62,096 nt of DNA from Actinomycetes bacterium (GTDB lineage Bacteria > Actinomycetota > Actinomycetes > Propionibacteriales > Propionibacteriaceae), in NCBI GenBank assembly GCA_030426725.1, contig JAUHXZ010000010.1, positions 1-62,096 on the forward strand, given 5' to 3'. The notes under the pieces were generated by a model. That model was not told the origin of the DNA. It saw only the letters and a program-made list of their open reading frames with translations, and did no database searches. Positions 43,056 to 51,426 of the stretch are shown here, one piece after another. How positions within the stretch are numbered: the stretch's first letter is position 1; each line of letters starts with the position of its first letter. Made by a program: the position numbers and the translations under genes.

Positions 43056-43469
43056 CTAGCGGCCGTGCCGTGGTGGGGCGCCGGTTCGTCCCACGAGCTG
43101 GATCCGCGCGTCGTGGCCACCCGAGGTCAGACGGGGGTCAGACGTCCACAGCGGCGCATCGAGGGCCTCGGCCAGGGCGAGATAGGCGGCGTCGCGGACT
43201 GTGAACCGCTGGCTCAACTGCCAGATCCGTCCAGCGAGCGGCCCTGTCTCGTGGCGGGTGATCGTCAGCGAGAAATAGTCCCGGAGGGCCCGTTCGGCCG
43301 CGTCGGCGGACAAATGCCCGGCGAACTGAAGGCCGCGGAGGGTGGAGATGACGTCCGCGTCGAGCAGGTGCGGCACCTCGAGTTCGCCGCCGACCGCCCG
43401 CAGCAGCGCCTCGTCCGCGTCGCGCCCGACCAGCGCTTCGACCATCGCCGAAGCGTCAATGACGATCAC
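43056..43469 (-). CDS. vapC: PIN-domain ribonuclease toxin (VapC-like)
   Basis: 137 residues. PIN-fold acidic residues are visible: MIVIDASAMVEAL (Asp5), the Asp/Glu of PHLLDADVIS (about 37-39), the Asp of FTVRDAAYLALAEAL (about 95) and the Asp of LWTSDPRL (about 112). VapC toxins cleave tRNA or rRNA. It overlaps the antitoxin stop by 4 bp, so it is coupled to it. The C-terminus (GRTGAPPRHGR) is an unusual basic tail. Confidence 0.88.
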   Translation of the reverse strand: MIVIDASAMVEALVGRDADEALLRAVGGELEVPHLLDADVISTLRGLQFAGHLSADAAERALRDYFSLTITRHETGPLAGRIWQLSQRFTVRDAAYLALAEALDAPLWTSDPRLTSGGHDARIQLVGRTGAPPRHGR

Positions 43470-43693
43470 GGGCGGCCGGCCTCGACGGCGGCCAGGATCT
43501 CGCCGGTCGTGGGGCCGGTCGAGCGGTCGTGGCCGCGGAGGCTATCGGCGATCTCCTCGTTGACGGGCCGCACCGCGATCCTGGCCAGTTCGGGCGCGAG
43601 GTAGGCGGACAGGGAGGTTCCACGGGCCGCCGCCCGCTCTTTGAGCGCCGCGGCGACGGACTCGGGGACCTCGCGGATGTAAAGGGTCGTCAC
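43466..43693 (-). CDS. vapB: VapB/FitA-like ribbon-helix-helix antitoxin
   Basis: 75 residues. The FitA-type RHH N-terminus TLYIREVPESVAAALKERAAARGTSLSAYL (in pieces) binds DNA, and the C-terminal acidic part wraps the toxin. Start GTG 43693 lies 6 nt after TAGCAT (43705-43700), with no RBS, so the operon appears leaderless. It precedes and overlaps the PIN toxin gene, the standard order. Confidence 0.88.
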   Translation of the reverse strand: MTTLYIREVPESVAAALKERAAARGTSLSAYLAPELARIAVRPVNEEIADSLRGHDRSTGPTTGEILAAVEAGRP

Positions 43694-43776
43694 GACACCA
43701 TGCTAGGGCCCCCGTGGCAGTGGCTGAGGTTGGACGGGGACGAGGGCGCTTCGAGCAGTGTGTAGAAGCGGCAAGC

Positions 43777-44535
43777 TCACTCGACGAGGCGGATGTCGTC
43801 TCCTGTGAGGTTGGCGCGGAAGCCGTCGTCGACCACCTGCACGCTCCGTAGGACCACTCCGTCGGGCAGGCCCTCGATGCGGTGCTCGATCATGACCAAC
43901 TCCTGCAGACCCTCTCCCAGCAGATCGGTGACGAACCGGGATCCTCCGATGTCGATGGCCGTCGGCACCATGAGGAGGTTGCCGTCCGCCACCGTGACCG
44001 TGCCGGTCGCTCCGACAGGGAGGCTTCGTCCGAAGGCCTCCACACGGGTATCGACCCGCACCTCCCCTCCGTCGGCGGCACTCAGGGTGGCGCCCGGGCC
44101 GATTTCGGCGGCCACCACGTCGAAGGGGACCGTGGCCGTCAGATCGACGTGGTCGGCCATGAGCCCATCGGGGCCCGACGTGACGTCGGTGCCGGTGCCG
44201 ACGACGTCTAGCAGCGGCGTCCCCGCGGCGATGACGGAACTGGCGCTGAGCGAGATGTCCCCAAGCCACACCTCGTCTTCGGCGAGGTTCGGGGGCGGGG
44301 TGGCTTCGGTGCTCGGTGCCGCTGACGGCGAGGCGGAGGAGGCGATCGGCGTGGCATCGTCGCTGTCGACCGGGCGCGTGATCGACAGCCACAGCAGCAG
44401 CAACGCGAGGGCCACGACGCCCAGCATCACGAGGGCGCCGATCGCCCCGTTGAGGAGGCGCCGGCGCGACTGTCCCGGGGCCGGTCGTGCCTGGCTGTCG
44501 CTCGCCTGCTCCGGGTTCACGTCAGGAGTCCCCAC
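43777..44535 (-). CDS. DUF2993/LmeA-like membrane-anchored protein
   Basis: 252 residues. A cytoplasmic basic N-terminus (QSRRRLLNG), one transmembrane helix (about 28-50), and a Ser/Pro/Thr-rich linker (62-82) precede a C-terminal DUF2993 domain (DISLSASSVIAAGTPLLDVVG... ending in DDGFRANLTGDDIRLVE). DUF2993 proteins bind phosphatidylinositol-type lipids in mycobacterial LmeA. Start GTG 44535 or GTG 44520 is possible. It is the last chromosomal gene before the integrated element. Confidence 0.75.
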   Translation of the reverse strand: MGTPDVNPEQASDSQARPAPGQSRRRLLNGAIGALVMLGVVALALLLLWLSITRPVDSDDATPIASSASPSAAPSTEATPPPNLAEDEVWLGDISLSASSVIAAGTPLLDVVGTGTDVTSGPDGLMADHVDLTATVPFDVVAAEIGPGATLSAADGGEVRVDTRVEAFGRSLPVGATGTVTVADGNLLMVPTAIDIGGSRFVTDLLGEGLQELVMIEHRIEGLPDGVVLRSVQVVDDGFRANLTGDDIRLVE

Positions 44536-44838
44536 GCTTCGTCCGGCCGTCGGTGCACCCGTGGTGCTGCGGGACGCTCGCCGGCCGACCGGCCGGCGGA
44601 CCCGCCAGCACGCTCAGTGACCGGAAACGCGGCGCACGGAAGATCACCATCTACCAAGGATACTGAGCCGGCTCGCGGCTCCCGGCTTGCCGCCTCGCGG
44701 CACCCGCCTTGAGCCTGATCCATGGCTCGACGCCGGATTCACGGGAGATTGGGATGAATCGGGGGTTGGGACATGGGTCAGGCTCAACGGCCCTCACGGA
44801 ACGCAGCGTCACGACGAGCCTCGCGCCAGGAACGAAAA

Positions 44839-44867
44839 CCCCTGGCCGGAAAGGGTTTGGCCAGGGG
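44839..44867. terminator. Original chromosomal terminator of the tRNA-Ala gene, now separated from it
   Basis: CCCCTGGCC (44839-44847), 11-nt loop, GGCCAGGGG (44859-44867). It is similar in sequence and position to the hairpin next to the intact tRNA at 58041-58070. Before integration it would have followed the tRNA 3' end directly. Confidence 0.6.
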
Positions 44868-44871
44868 TGGG

Positions 44872-44901
44872 TCTGTGGAGCATAGGGGACTCGAACCTCT
44901 A
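44872..44901. repeat. attL: copy of the tRNA-Ala 3' end
   Basis: Matches 58075-58104 at 29 of 30 bases; the single difference is T at 44898 versus C at 58101. Only the T-arm and acceptor part of a tRNA is present, so this is not a second tRNA gene. The first 26 bases are identical. Confidence 0.88.
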
Positions 44902-44946
44902 CGGAATCGCGTTTGGCTAGGCTATAGAGTCGAGCATGGCCAATTC

Positions 44947-44967
44947 GTGCAATATACGTGCAACAAC
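44947..44967. repeat. Candidate integrase arm-type site, left
   Basis: GTGCAA-N5-GTGCAACAAC, 45 bp inside attL. The same pattern with the same 5-bp spacer occurs at 57967-57987 inside attR, in the same orientation. Its position at both element ends suggests arm sites bound by the integrase N-terminal domain. Confidence 0.65.
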
Positions 44968-45094
44968 TGGCCGGGTATCACGCTTGGGAGAGGGCGGACT
45001 CGGGAGCTTGTGCTTCGACCTGACGCACGCGGATCCCGGACTGCGGCGGCAGTCAGATGAACGGCGCTGAAGGCGGGAGCCGCTGGCCGACCCC

Positions 45095-45382
45095 TCACGC
45101 AACGTCGTCGAGGCGACGCACCTTCGGCAGCCCGCCGGCGCGCTCCTTGGCCAGGTCGTATGCGGTCTGCATAGCCAACCACGCCCGCGCGGTCCCCACC
45201 CCGGCCTCCTCGAGCCGAACCGCGAGATTCGAGCTGATCCGGGAATGACCGTTCAACACCCGACTCAACGCCACCCGCGAGACCCCCAACCGCGACGCTG
45301 CCTCAGCCACCCCCAACCCGAGCTCGGCCAGAACGTCCTCTCGCAGAATCTCCCCCGGATGCACCGGAGCCCTCATCGCCAT
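45095..45382 (-). CDS. higA: HigA-type antitoxin (XRE HTH)
   Basis: About 95 residues. It starts MAMRAPVHPGEILREDVLAELGLGV, the HigA/VapI opening, with the HTH VAEAASRLGVSRVALSRVLNGHSRIS and a C-terminal ARAWLAMQTAYDLAKER. ATG 45382 is chosen with GGGAGGTGG upstream; GTG 45391 and ATG 45376 are alternatives. It follows the toxin gene, the usual higBA order, and probably represses the promoter at 45681-45707. Confidence 0.9.
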   Translation of the reverse strand: MAMRAPVHPGEILREDVLAELGLGVAEAASRLGVSRVALSRVLNGHSRISSNLAVRLEEAGVGTARAWLAMQTAYDLAKERAGGLPKVRRLDDVA

Positions 45383-45395
45383 TGCACCCACCTCC

Positions 45396-45674
45396 CTAGT
45401 GGTAATCCTGATAGTCGACCAGTTCGACGTCCGCGTCGACGAACCGGAATGTCACTCGCCAGTTGCCGTTCACCCACATCGACCAATGCCCCGCCAGGTC
45501 GCCCTTGAGCGGGAGGGTCCGGAAGCCGGGGATCGCAAGGTCGTCCGGGCCCTGGGCGACATCCAGGAGCGACAGAATCCGGAGCAGCTTCGGGACGTGG
45601 GCTGCCTGCACACCCTTCTTTGAGCCCTCGCGGTACAGCCGTTCCAGACCCTTGTGCCGGAAGCTGACGATCAC
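45396..45674 (-). CDS. higB: HigB/RelE-type mRNA interferase toxin
   Basis: 92 residues starting MIVSFRHKGLERLYREGSKKG, with the family ending DLAIPGFRTLPLKGDLAGHWSMWVNGNWRVTFRF...VDYQDYH. HigB toxins cleave mRNA on the ribosome. GTG 45674 lies 6 nt after TACGCT (45686-45681) with no RBS, so it is likely leaderless. The longer frame to 45872 is rejected. It is the first gene of the higBA pair, and probably helps maintain the element. Confidence 0.9.
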   Translation of the reverse strand: MIVSFRHKGLERLYREGSKKGVQAAHVPKLLRILSLLDVAQGPDDLAIPGFRTLPLKGDLAGHWSMWVNGNWRVTFRFVDADVELVDYQDYH

Positions 45675-45680
45675 CGCACC

Positions 45681-45707
45681 AGCGTATCCTGTAACGCTAC
45701 GCGATAC
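45681..45707 (-). promoter_or_regulatory. higBA promoter with overlapping inverted repeats
   Basis: AGCGT (45681-45685) and ACGCT (45694-45698) are inverted; GTATC (45684-45688) and GATAC (45703-45707) form a second pair. The -10 hexamer TACGCT (minus strand, 45686-45681) is part of the first repeat, so HigA binding would block the promoter. Confidence 0.6.
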
Positions 45708-45941
45708 ACGCTTGGGTGCTCCAGGATCTTGATCCTCCGGTTCACACACCTGGCCCAGAATCGTCGCTGACCGCCTCCCCCACCTTCGCGCCCGCACCAA
45801 CTCGCCGACGCCGTTCTCGTCCCTCCGCGACCAAGGAGACAAACGTTCCCGAACCGCACACACCTGGTGCACTCTCGGTCAAGGGGCCTTCCGGGCCCTC
45901 TGACGGGAGGCCGCACCGGATGGGACCGACGAGCGTTTGAC

Positions 45942-45968
45942 GGCTCTTCGTACCTGAGCGTGGGGTGA
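45942..45968. repeat. Left terminal inverted repeat of the ISL3 element
   Basis: Begins GGCTCTTCG and ends GCGTGGGGTGA. It pairs with 49574-49600. The preceding 267 bp back to higB hold only the higBA promoter and no convincing gene. Confidence 0.85.
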
Positions 45969-46063
45969 GCGGGGATCCGGGGGTGGGCGTGTCGGTGGGG
46001 TGAGGGAGTCGAGGCCCTCAAGAATCGGGGTTACCACACCACTCGATTCCGAGGACCTCGACG

Positions 46064-46598
46064 ATGCCCGATCCTACTTCCTGCTGCCATGCCACTGGCG
46101 GCTACTGCCAGCGCTGCGATCTTCTGGTCGGGCTGCCCGGGCTCCACGTGACCGGCGTCCAGCGCGACGACGCGGGGCTCCGGGTCGAGGTCGAATCCCG
46201 ACCGCCGGCCGTGATGGGCTGCCCCGCCTGCGGGGTCGTCGCGCATGCCCATGGCCGGCAGCGGGCCGAGCTGATCGACGCTCCATGCTTCACGGCGCCG
46301 GTGAAGCTCTGGTGGCGAAAACGACGATGGCTGTGTCCGGAGCCGTCGTGTCCGGTGACCTCGTTCATGGAGCAAGACCCAGAGGTCGCGCGGCCGAGGG
46401 CGCTGCTCACCAGCCGCGCGACGTCGTGGGCAATCGGGCAGATGCGCAGGGAGAACGCCTCTGTTCAGGGTCTGGCTCGGCAGCTCGGCTGCGCCTGGAA
46501 GACCCTGTGGCGAAGCAGTCCGACCGGTCCTCGAAGCCGCAGCCGCGGACGAGTCCCGCTTCGCCGGCGTCACCTCGCTTGGCGTCGACGAACACGTC
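46064..46598 (+). pseudogene. ISL3 transposase, 5' exon (frameshifted)
   Basis: Starts MPDPTSCCHATGGYC with ISL3 zinc-finger-like cysteines (CQRC; MGCPACGVVAHAHGR; WLCPEPSCP), then the HTH LARQLGCAWKTLWR. One extra A in the run GCGAAGCA near 46504-46509 shifts the frame. In the next frame the ISL3 sequence continues as VRPVLEAAAADESRFAGVTSLGVDEHV up to the intron. 535 bases minus the extra one is exactly 178 codons. The transposase cannot be made without frameshifting, even if the intron splices. Confidence 0.85.
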
Positions 46599-47195
46599 GT
46601 GCGCCACGAGGCGCTGTTGTATCGGATGGAGGTGGGAGACCTGCATTGGTTGGCCGTCGTAGCGGCCAAGTGAAGCTGACGGCAGCCTGTCCTGGGGGAA
46701 CGCCTGGGGTGGGTGGGAGCAGCCGTGACAAAGTCAGGACGGTCCAGTACTACCGGATGGGCCGTGTCTGGTGAGCAAGACGGGAAGGTGTACGAGAGGA
46801 ACCGGTGTCGTAAAGCCTCTTAATCGTCGCCCAGCTCTAACCCGGTGGATCGGGGCTGGTTTGCGGTGCGTAACCGCTTGTCGGGGCCGTCGCTGATGGT
46901 CGTGGCGGGTGGGGAACTGTCGGAACGGTGGTATGTGTCGGGTCCGGCAGGTCGTGGTGAAGGTCTACGGCGTAGCCACGACGATGCCGCAGGGGTAAAG
47001 CCGGATGCCTCGCCCGTCAACCGAACAACAGTGAACGTGGGAACCATCCGCATTCCGCTCCCCGCTTCTTGGGGATAGGTGCGTTGCCTGCCGAAGGGTG
47101 TGGGTGGGGCGGAGCCGCCGTAGTACTCCGGGGCCGGGAAAGCCGGTCACATGGGGAAGGGCGGCAGTGAGAGAAAGCAGAAGAAGGTGAATGTA

Positions 47196-48662
47196 ATGTC
47201 CGAAGACGCGCCGGTGAATGTCGGCGCCTCCGGATGGCCCAGCGATGCTCGGGCCTATCTGGGGGTACGGAGGATGCAGACCAAGCTGCATGGTTGGGCG
47301 GCCACCGATGGTGGTCGCCGGTTCGATGACCTGTGGAACCTTGTGTGTGATCCGGCGTTCTTGACGATGGCGTGGGAACGCGTCGCCGGGAACAAGGGGT
47401 CCAAGACTCCCGGGGTGGACCGTGTCACCGTGGCACGGATCAGTTCCGGGGTCGGGGTGGAGGAGTTCCTGCGAAACATTCGAGCCCAGTTGAGGGCTGG
47501 AGAGTTCAGGCCGGTGCCGGTGCGGCAGGTGATGATCCCCAAGGCCAGCGGCAAGCTGCGCAAGTTGGGCATCCCGACCGTGACCGACCGGGTGGTGCAG
47601 GCAGCTTTGAAGCTGGTCCTGGAACCCATCTTCGAGGCCGACTTCAAGTCGTGCTCCTATGGGTTCAGACCTAGCCGGCGCGCGCAGGACGCGGTCGCCG
47701 AGATCCACCACTTCGCGAGCAAATCGTATGAGTGGGTGCTGGAGGCCGACATTGAGGCGTGTTTCGACATGATCGACCACACCGCCTTGATGGACCGGCT
47801 CCGGTGCAGGATCGGTGACAAGCGGGTGCTCGCGCTGGTCAAGGCGTTCCTGAAAGCGGGAGTGCTCACCACGGTGGGCACGACCGAGGGGACGATCACC
47901 GGCACCCCACAGGGCGGGATCTTGTCCCCGCTGCTGGCCAACATTGCCCTATCAGTCCTCGATGACGAGTTCACTCGCCGCTGGGACCATGAGATGGGCA
48001 CGGCCGGAAAGCGGGCCTGGCGCCGTGACCACGGCAAAGCGTCCTACCGGCTGATCCGTTACGCCGATGACTTCGTCATCGTGGTGAAGGGTCAGCAGGA
48101 ACACGCCGAGCAGTTGCGTCACGAGGTGGCAGACGTGCTGGCCCCGATGGGGTTGCGTCTGTCGCCGGAGAAGACCCGCGTGGTCCACATCGACCACGGG
48201 TTCGACTTCCTCGGTTTCCACATCCGACGGATGCGGAGACGAGGCAGCAACAAGTGGTACGTCTACACCCTGCCCGCGAAGAAGGCGATCGCCTCGATCA
48301 GACAGCGGGTGAAGACCATGACCTACAGGAACACCCTGCACCAGGACCCGGGATACCTCATGGACTATCTCGGGCGGGTGCTGCGGGGATGGGCGAACTA
48401 CTTCCGGTATGCGGTGGCCAAAGCAACCTTCGCCGCGATCGACTCCTACACGTGGGAGCGGATCACGGCATGGCTACGCAAGAAGCACCGCCGACTCGGA
48501 TGGCCGGAACTCCGCCGCAGGTACTGCCTGCCCGGAACCTGGCGCCTCGCTCACAACGGGAAGAGGTTCACCGGCGCCGCCAGCGTCCCGGTGACCAGGT
48601 ACCGCTACCGCGGCTACCACATTCCTACCCCCTGGGACCGGCCAGCTGTCACCACCAGCTGA
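47196..48662 (+). CDS. ltrA: Group II intron-encoded reverse transcriptase/maturase
   Basis: 488 residues from ATG 47196 (MSEDAPVNVGASGW), with AAGAAGG 8 nt upstream; ATG 47151 would add 15 residues. Reverse-transcriptase blocks are in order: RPVPVRQVMIPKASGKLRKLGIPTVTDRVVQ, SYGFRPSRRAQDAV, VLEADIEACFDMIDH, GTPQGGILSPLLANI and the catalytic YADD (RLIRYADDFVIVV, about 285), then the GIIM maturase domain (FLGFHIRR; LRGWANYFRYAVAK). The C-terminus (HNGKRFTGAASVPVTRYRYRGYHIP) carries no clear HNH endonuclease motif, so this is an En-minus type. It lies in intron domain IV, helps splicing and drives retromobility. Confidence 0.94.
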   Translation: MSEDAPVNVGASGWPSDARAYLGVRRMQTKLHGWAATDGGRRFDDLWNLVCDPAFLTMAWERVAGNKGSKTPGVDRVTVARISSGVGVEEFLRNIRAQLRAGEFRPVPVRQVMIPKASGKLRKLGIPTVTDRVVQAALKLVLEPIFEADFKSCSYGFRPSRRAQDAVAEIHHFASKSYEWVLEADIEACFDMIDHTALMDRLRCRIGDKRVLALVKAFLKAGVLTTVGTTEGTITGTPQGGILSPLLANIALSVLDDEFTRRWDHEMGTAGKRAWRRDHGKASYRLIRYADDFVIVVKGQQEHAEQLRHEVADVLAPMGLRLSPEKTRVVHIDHGFDFLGFHIRRMRRRGSNKWYVYTLPAKKAIASIRQRVKTMTYRNTLHQDPGYLMDYLGRVLRGWANYFRYAVAKATFAAIDSYTWERITAWLRKKHRRLGWPELRRRYCLPGTWRLAHNGKRFTGAASVPVTRYRYRGYHIPTPWDRPAVTTS

Positions 48663-48681
48663 ACCAGCCCTCTCTCATGGA

Positions 48682-48715
<34 letters not shown>

Positions 48716-48778
48716 GGCGGGCGGCCTGGGGAAACGGACCGGGAGCAATCCCGACACCGCGCCCCAGGCCGACCCAAC

Positions 48779-49576
48779 TGGCATCACGTCTCCACGAGGC
48801 CGCTGGAGCAGGGCGGTCTGGGGCCGAAGGAGTTCACCGGCATGGTCGATCTCACCCGCGACAAGCACGGACACGTCAAGGCCCGGCTCCTCGACCTGGT
48901 CCCCGGACGCTCCGGCGACGCCTACAAGACCTGGCTGATCGACCGCGGCGACGTGTTCCGCAAGAACGTGAAAGTCGCGACGCTCGATCCGTTCCACGGC
49001 TACAAGAACGCCATCGATGACCAGCTCGACGACGCGGTCGTGGTCCTCGACGCCTTCCACGTCGTGAAACTCGCCACCGCCGCCGTCGACGAGGTCCGCC
49101 GCCGGATCCAGCAGGACATCCACGGCCACCGCGGCCGCAAGAACGATCCGCTCTACAGGATCCGCAACCTGCTCCGCGCCGGCGAAGAACACCTCACCGA
49201 CCGGCAGAAGGCCCGCCTCCAGGCCGCGTTCGCCGCCCACGACGACCACGTCTCCGTCGAGGTCGCCTGGGGATGCGCCCAACAGGTCAGATCCATCTAC
49301 CACCAGACCAGCCCCACCGACGGCCGCCGGATCGCCGAACAGATCCTCACCTCGTTCCCGACCTGCCCGATCCCTGAGATCGCCCGCCTCGGCCGAACCC
49401 TGAACCAGTGGAGAGACGCGTTCCTCGGCTACTTCATCACCGACGGCGCCAACAACGGCGGCAGCGAAGCGATCAACGGCCTGATCGAACTCGCCCGCCG
49501 CGTCGCCAGAGGCTTCCGAGACCCCGACAACTACCGCCTCCGAATGCTCCCCATCGGCGGCGGCCTACGCCTCTGA
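48779..49576 (+). pseudogene. ISL3 transposase, 3' exon
   Basis: 266 codons including the stop, read WHHVSTRPLEQGGLGPKEFTGMVDL. It contains the DDE region: the Asp in MVDLTRDKHG, the Asp in KVATLDPFHGYKNAI, VLDAFHVVKLA, and the Glu in NNGGSEAINGLIELARRVARGFR. It ends RLRMLPIGGGLRL with its TGA inside the right inverted repeat. The exon is intact, but the transposase is interrupted upstream by the intron and a frameshift. Confidence 0.88.
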
Positions 49577-49600
49577 CCCCACGCTCAAGTCAGAAGAGCC
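49574..49600. repeat. Right terminal inverted repeat of the ISL3 element
   Basis: The reverse complement begins GGCTCTTCTGACTTGAGCG, matching the left repeat except for four positions in 27. Confidence 0.85.
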
Positions 49601-49602
49601 GG

Positions 49603-51060
49603 TTATCCGGCTTCGATGGTGCCCATCATGCCGAGGTCCTCGTGGTCGAGGATGTGGCAGTGGTACACGGTCCGGCCTGGGAAGCGGTCGAACACGATCC
49701 GCACGGTGACGGAGGTGCCGGCGGGCACGTCTACCACGTCCCTGACGTCCGGGTCCGTGACCTCGTCTCCGCCCACCTGCAGGACCTGCATCGGCCACAC
49801 GTGGAGGTGGAAGGGGTGGTCCATCGGTGACGTGTTGACGATGGTCCAGTCCTCGATCGTGCCGAGGGTGACGGCCTGGTCGACGCGGTCGGGGTCGAAC
49901 TCGCGCCCGTCGATCAGGAATCGCATGCCTCCGCCGCCCATTCCCATGCTCATGGTGAGCGTGCGGGTCGCGTCGACCTGTGACTGGCGTAGATCCCGAT
50001 GGGTGCCCGGCTCCGCTTCCGCGACGGTGGGGACGGCCGCGCTGGCGTCCGGGACCAGGGAGAGCACGATGTCCTCCGGGGACGTCAGGGAACCGCCGCG
50101 CATCATCCCCATGCCCGCCTGGCCGCGGTCGTATGCGGCGACGACCAGGTCCGTGGTCTCGGCGGGTGTGGTGATCACGAGATCCGCCCGGTTGCCGGGG
50201 GCGAGCACCAGCCGGTCAGCTGTCAGTGGGCTGCGGCGACCCGAGTCGATCCCGCGAACCTGGGCATCGAGACCGCCCAGGCGTAGGTCGAGGTAGCGGC
50301 TCGTGCATGCGTTGATCAGGAGGAGCCGCTGCTGCGACCCGGCCGGGGCGGGGAGCGCCGGGGAGTGCGCCCCGTTGGCGAGCAGGATCTCCCCGGTGCG
50401 GCCCATCATCTGCTCCATACCGGACACCCCAGCCACAGAACCTCCGGCGACGGTGACGTCCGAGACGACCACGATCCGCGGGGGCGCCACGGACCAGTCC
50501 TCCTCGTCCACGATGATCGCCCCGTACAGGCCGGCGAACACCTGATCGGCGACCAGCCCGTGATGGTGGGGGTGATACCAGAACACCCCCGACGGGTGGT
50601 CGTCCGGCAGCTGGATCTCGTAGTCGAAGCTCTCCCCGGGGCCCACGCGGACGAAGGGGTTGTCGCCGTTGTCGGCTGCCGACACGAGAAGCCCGTGGGT
50701 GTGCAGGTTGGTCGGGTCGGCCAGATCGTTCTGCAGCCGGATCCGGAGCAGGTCTCCGGGACGCAGATGCAGGGTGGGGCCGGGCACAGTCTTGTTGTAG
50801 GTCAGCATCCGCACCGACGAGCCACCCAGGTCCACCTCCCGCTCGGCGACCCGCAGCGTGACGTCGAGCACGCCGTCTGCCGACTCCAGCACCGACGGCT
50901 CCCTCCACGCCCCTCCCGACGATCCGGTTGATGCGGACCCGCTCCCGGCCGACCCGGAGCCCAGGGTGGAGGCGGCGAGTCCGGCGGCGCCGACGCCGAT
51001 GGATCCGACGCCGATGGCCCCGATGGTCAGCGCCTGACGGCGCGTGAACGCCCTGCTCAT
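49603..51060 (-). CDS. Multicopper oxidase (CueO/CopA-like), Tat-exported
   Basis: 485 residues. A twin-arginine-type signal is at the N-terminus (RRQALTIGAIGVGSIGVGAAG, in pieces, residues 7-28). Copper ligands: HTHG near 120, WYHPHHHG near 160, HPFHLHVW near 416 and YHCHILDHEDLGMM near 463, which holds the type 1 Cys/His and downstream Met. Such oxidases detoxify Cu(I) or oxidise phenols and metals outside the cytoplasm. A Met-rich stretch (GQAGMGMMRGG; LTMSMGMGGGGMRF) fits copper binding. The gene overlaps the SHOCT gene by 4 bp. Its stop lies only 2 bp from the ISL3 right end, yet the C-terminus looks complete. Confidence 0.92.
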   Translation of the reverse strand: MSRAFTRRQALTIGAIGVGSIGVGAAGLAASTLGSGSAGSGSASTGSSGGAWREPSVLESADGVLDVTLRVAEREVDLGGSSVRMLTYNKTVPGPTLHLRPGDLLRIRLQNDLADPTNLHTHGLLVSAADNGDNPFVRVGPGESFDYEIQLPDDHPSGVFWYHPHHHGLVADQVFAGLYGAIIVDEEDWSVAPPRIVVVSDVTVAGGSVAGVSGMEQMMGRTGEILLANGAHSPALPAPAGSQQRLLLINACTSRYLDLRLGGLDAQVRGIDSGRRSPLTADRLVLAPGNRADLVITTPAETTDLVVAAYDRGQAGMGMMRGGSLTSPEDIVLSLVPDASAAVPTVAEAEPGTHRDLRQSQVDATRTLTMSMGMGGGGMRFLIDGREFDPDRVDQAVTLGTIEDWTIVNTSPMDHPFHLHVWPMQVLQVGGDEVTDPDVRDVVDVPAGTSVTVRIVFDRFPGRTVYHCHILDHEDLGMMGTIEAG

Positions 51061-51326
51061 TCGCCGTTGAGGCCGCGCATGCGCTCGACGAACTCATCCG
51101 TGTCGATCTCGCCGCGCGCGTACCGCATCTCCAATATCTGCCTCGCCGACAATCCGGCCGAACCGGTCGGCGGGGCAGGCGGCCCGGCGGGCGGTTGAGG
51201 GTCCCTCGGCCGCCCGGTCAGCCGGATCGCGACGTAGACCAGCAGGCCGATGCCGACCAAGATCAGGATGATCCACAACCAGCCCCAGCCCATGCCGAAT
51301 CCCATGCCGTACTCATCCCACATCAT
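51057..51326 (-). CDS. Small membrane protein with SHOCT domain
   Basis: 89 residues starting MMWDEYGMGFGMGWGW, with GGAGGAGA upstream. A Met/Gly/Trp-rich N-terminus, a single membrane helix (LWIILILVGIGLLVYVAIRL, about 17-36), a Pro-rich linker and a C-terminal SHOCT motif (SARQILEMRYARGEIDTDEFVERMRGL). It is the first gene of a two-gene operon with the multicopper oxidase. The Met-rich start may touch copper. Function unknown. Confidence 0.85.
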   Translation of the reverse strand: MMWDEYGMGFGMGWGWLWIILILVGIGLLVYVAIRLTGRPRDPQPPAGPPAPPTGSAGLSARQILEMRYARGEIDTDEFVERMRGLNGE

Positions 51327-51365
51327 GCGAACTCTCCTCCCGGCTCGGTTCCACCACACCCAGAA

Positions 51366-51394
51366 TAGACCCCCATACCCCCAGCGGGTATCAT
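51366..51394 (+). promoter_or_regulatory. CsoR-like operator between -35 and -10 of the copper cargo promoter
   Basis: ATACCC-N5-GGGTAT (51375-51391) resembles the TACCC...GGGTA sites of the copper repressor CsoR. It lies in the 17-bp spacer between TAGACC (51366-51371) and TATCAT (51389-51394), the likely promoter of the lipoprotein gene, and just upstream of the divergent SHOCT-oxidase operon. No CsoR or other regulator gene is in the element, so a chromosomal regulator would have to act here. Confidence 0.65.
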
Positions 51395-51426
51395 CCCAAG
51401 GGTATCCCCATTGACAAGGACCATCC

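Larger units (their letters stand above)
44536..45094. other. Gene-free stretch holding the left end of the integrated element
   Basis: No convincing gene. It contains a perfect 8-bp hairpin (44579-44598, CGCCGGCC, loop GACC), the old chromosomal tRNA terminator hairpin (44839-44867), the attachment repeat (44872-44901) and a candidate integrase arm site (44947-44967). The short reading frames here overlap these sites and show no protein-like composition. Confidence 0.6.

Noticed and set aside
44579..44598. Terminator for the DUF2993 gene
   Set aside because: The hairpin is upstream of that minus-strand gene, on the wrong side to terminate it, and no plus-strand gene ends there.
44872..44901. 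Second tRNA gene at the left end of the element
   Set aside because: Only the T-arm half and acceptor strand are present; there is no anticodon or D arm. It is an attachment-site copy.
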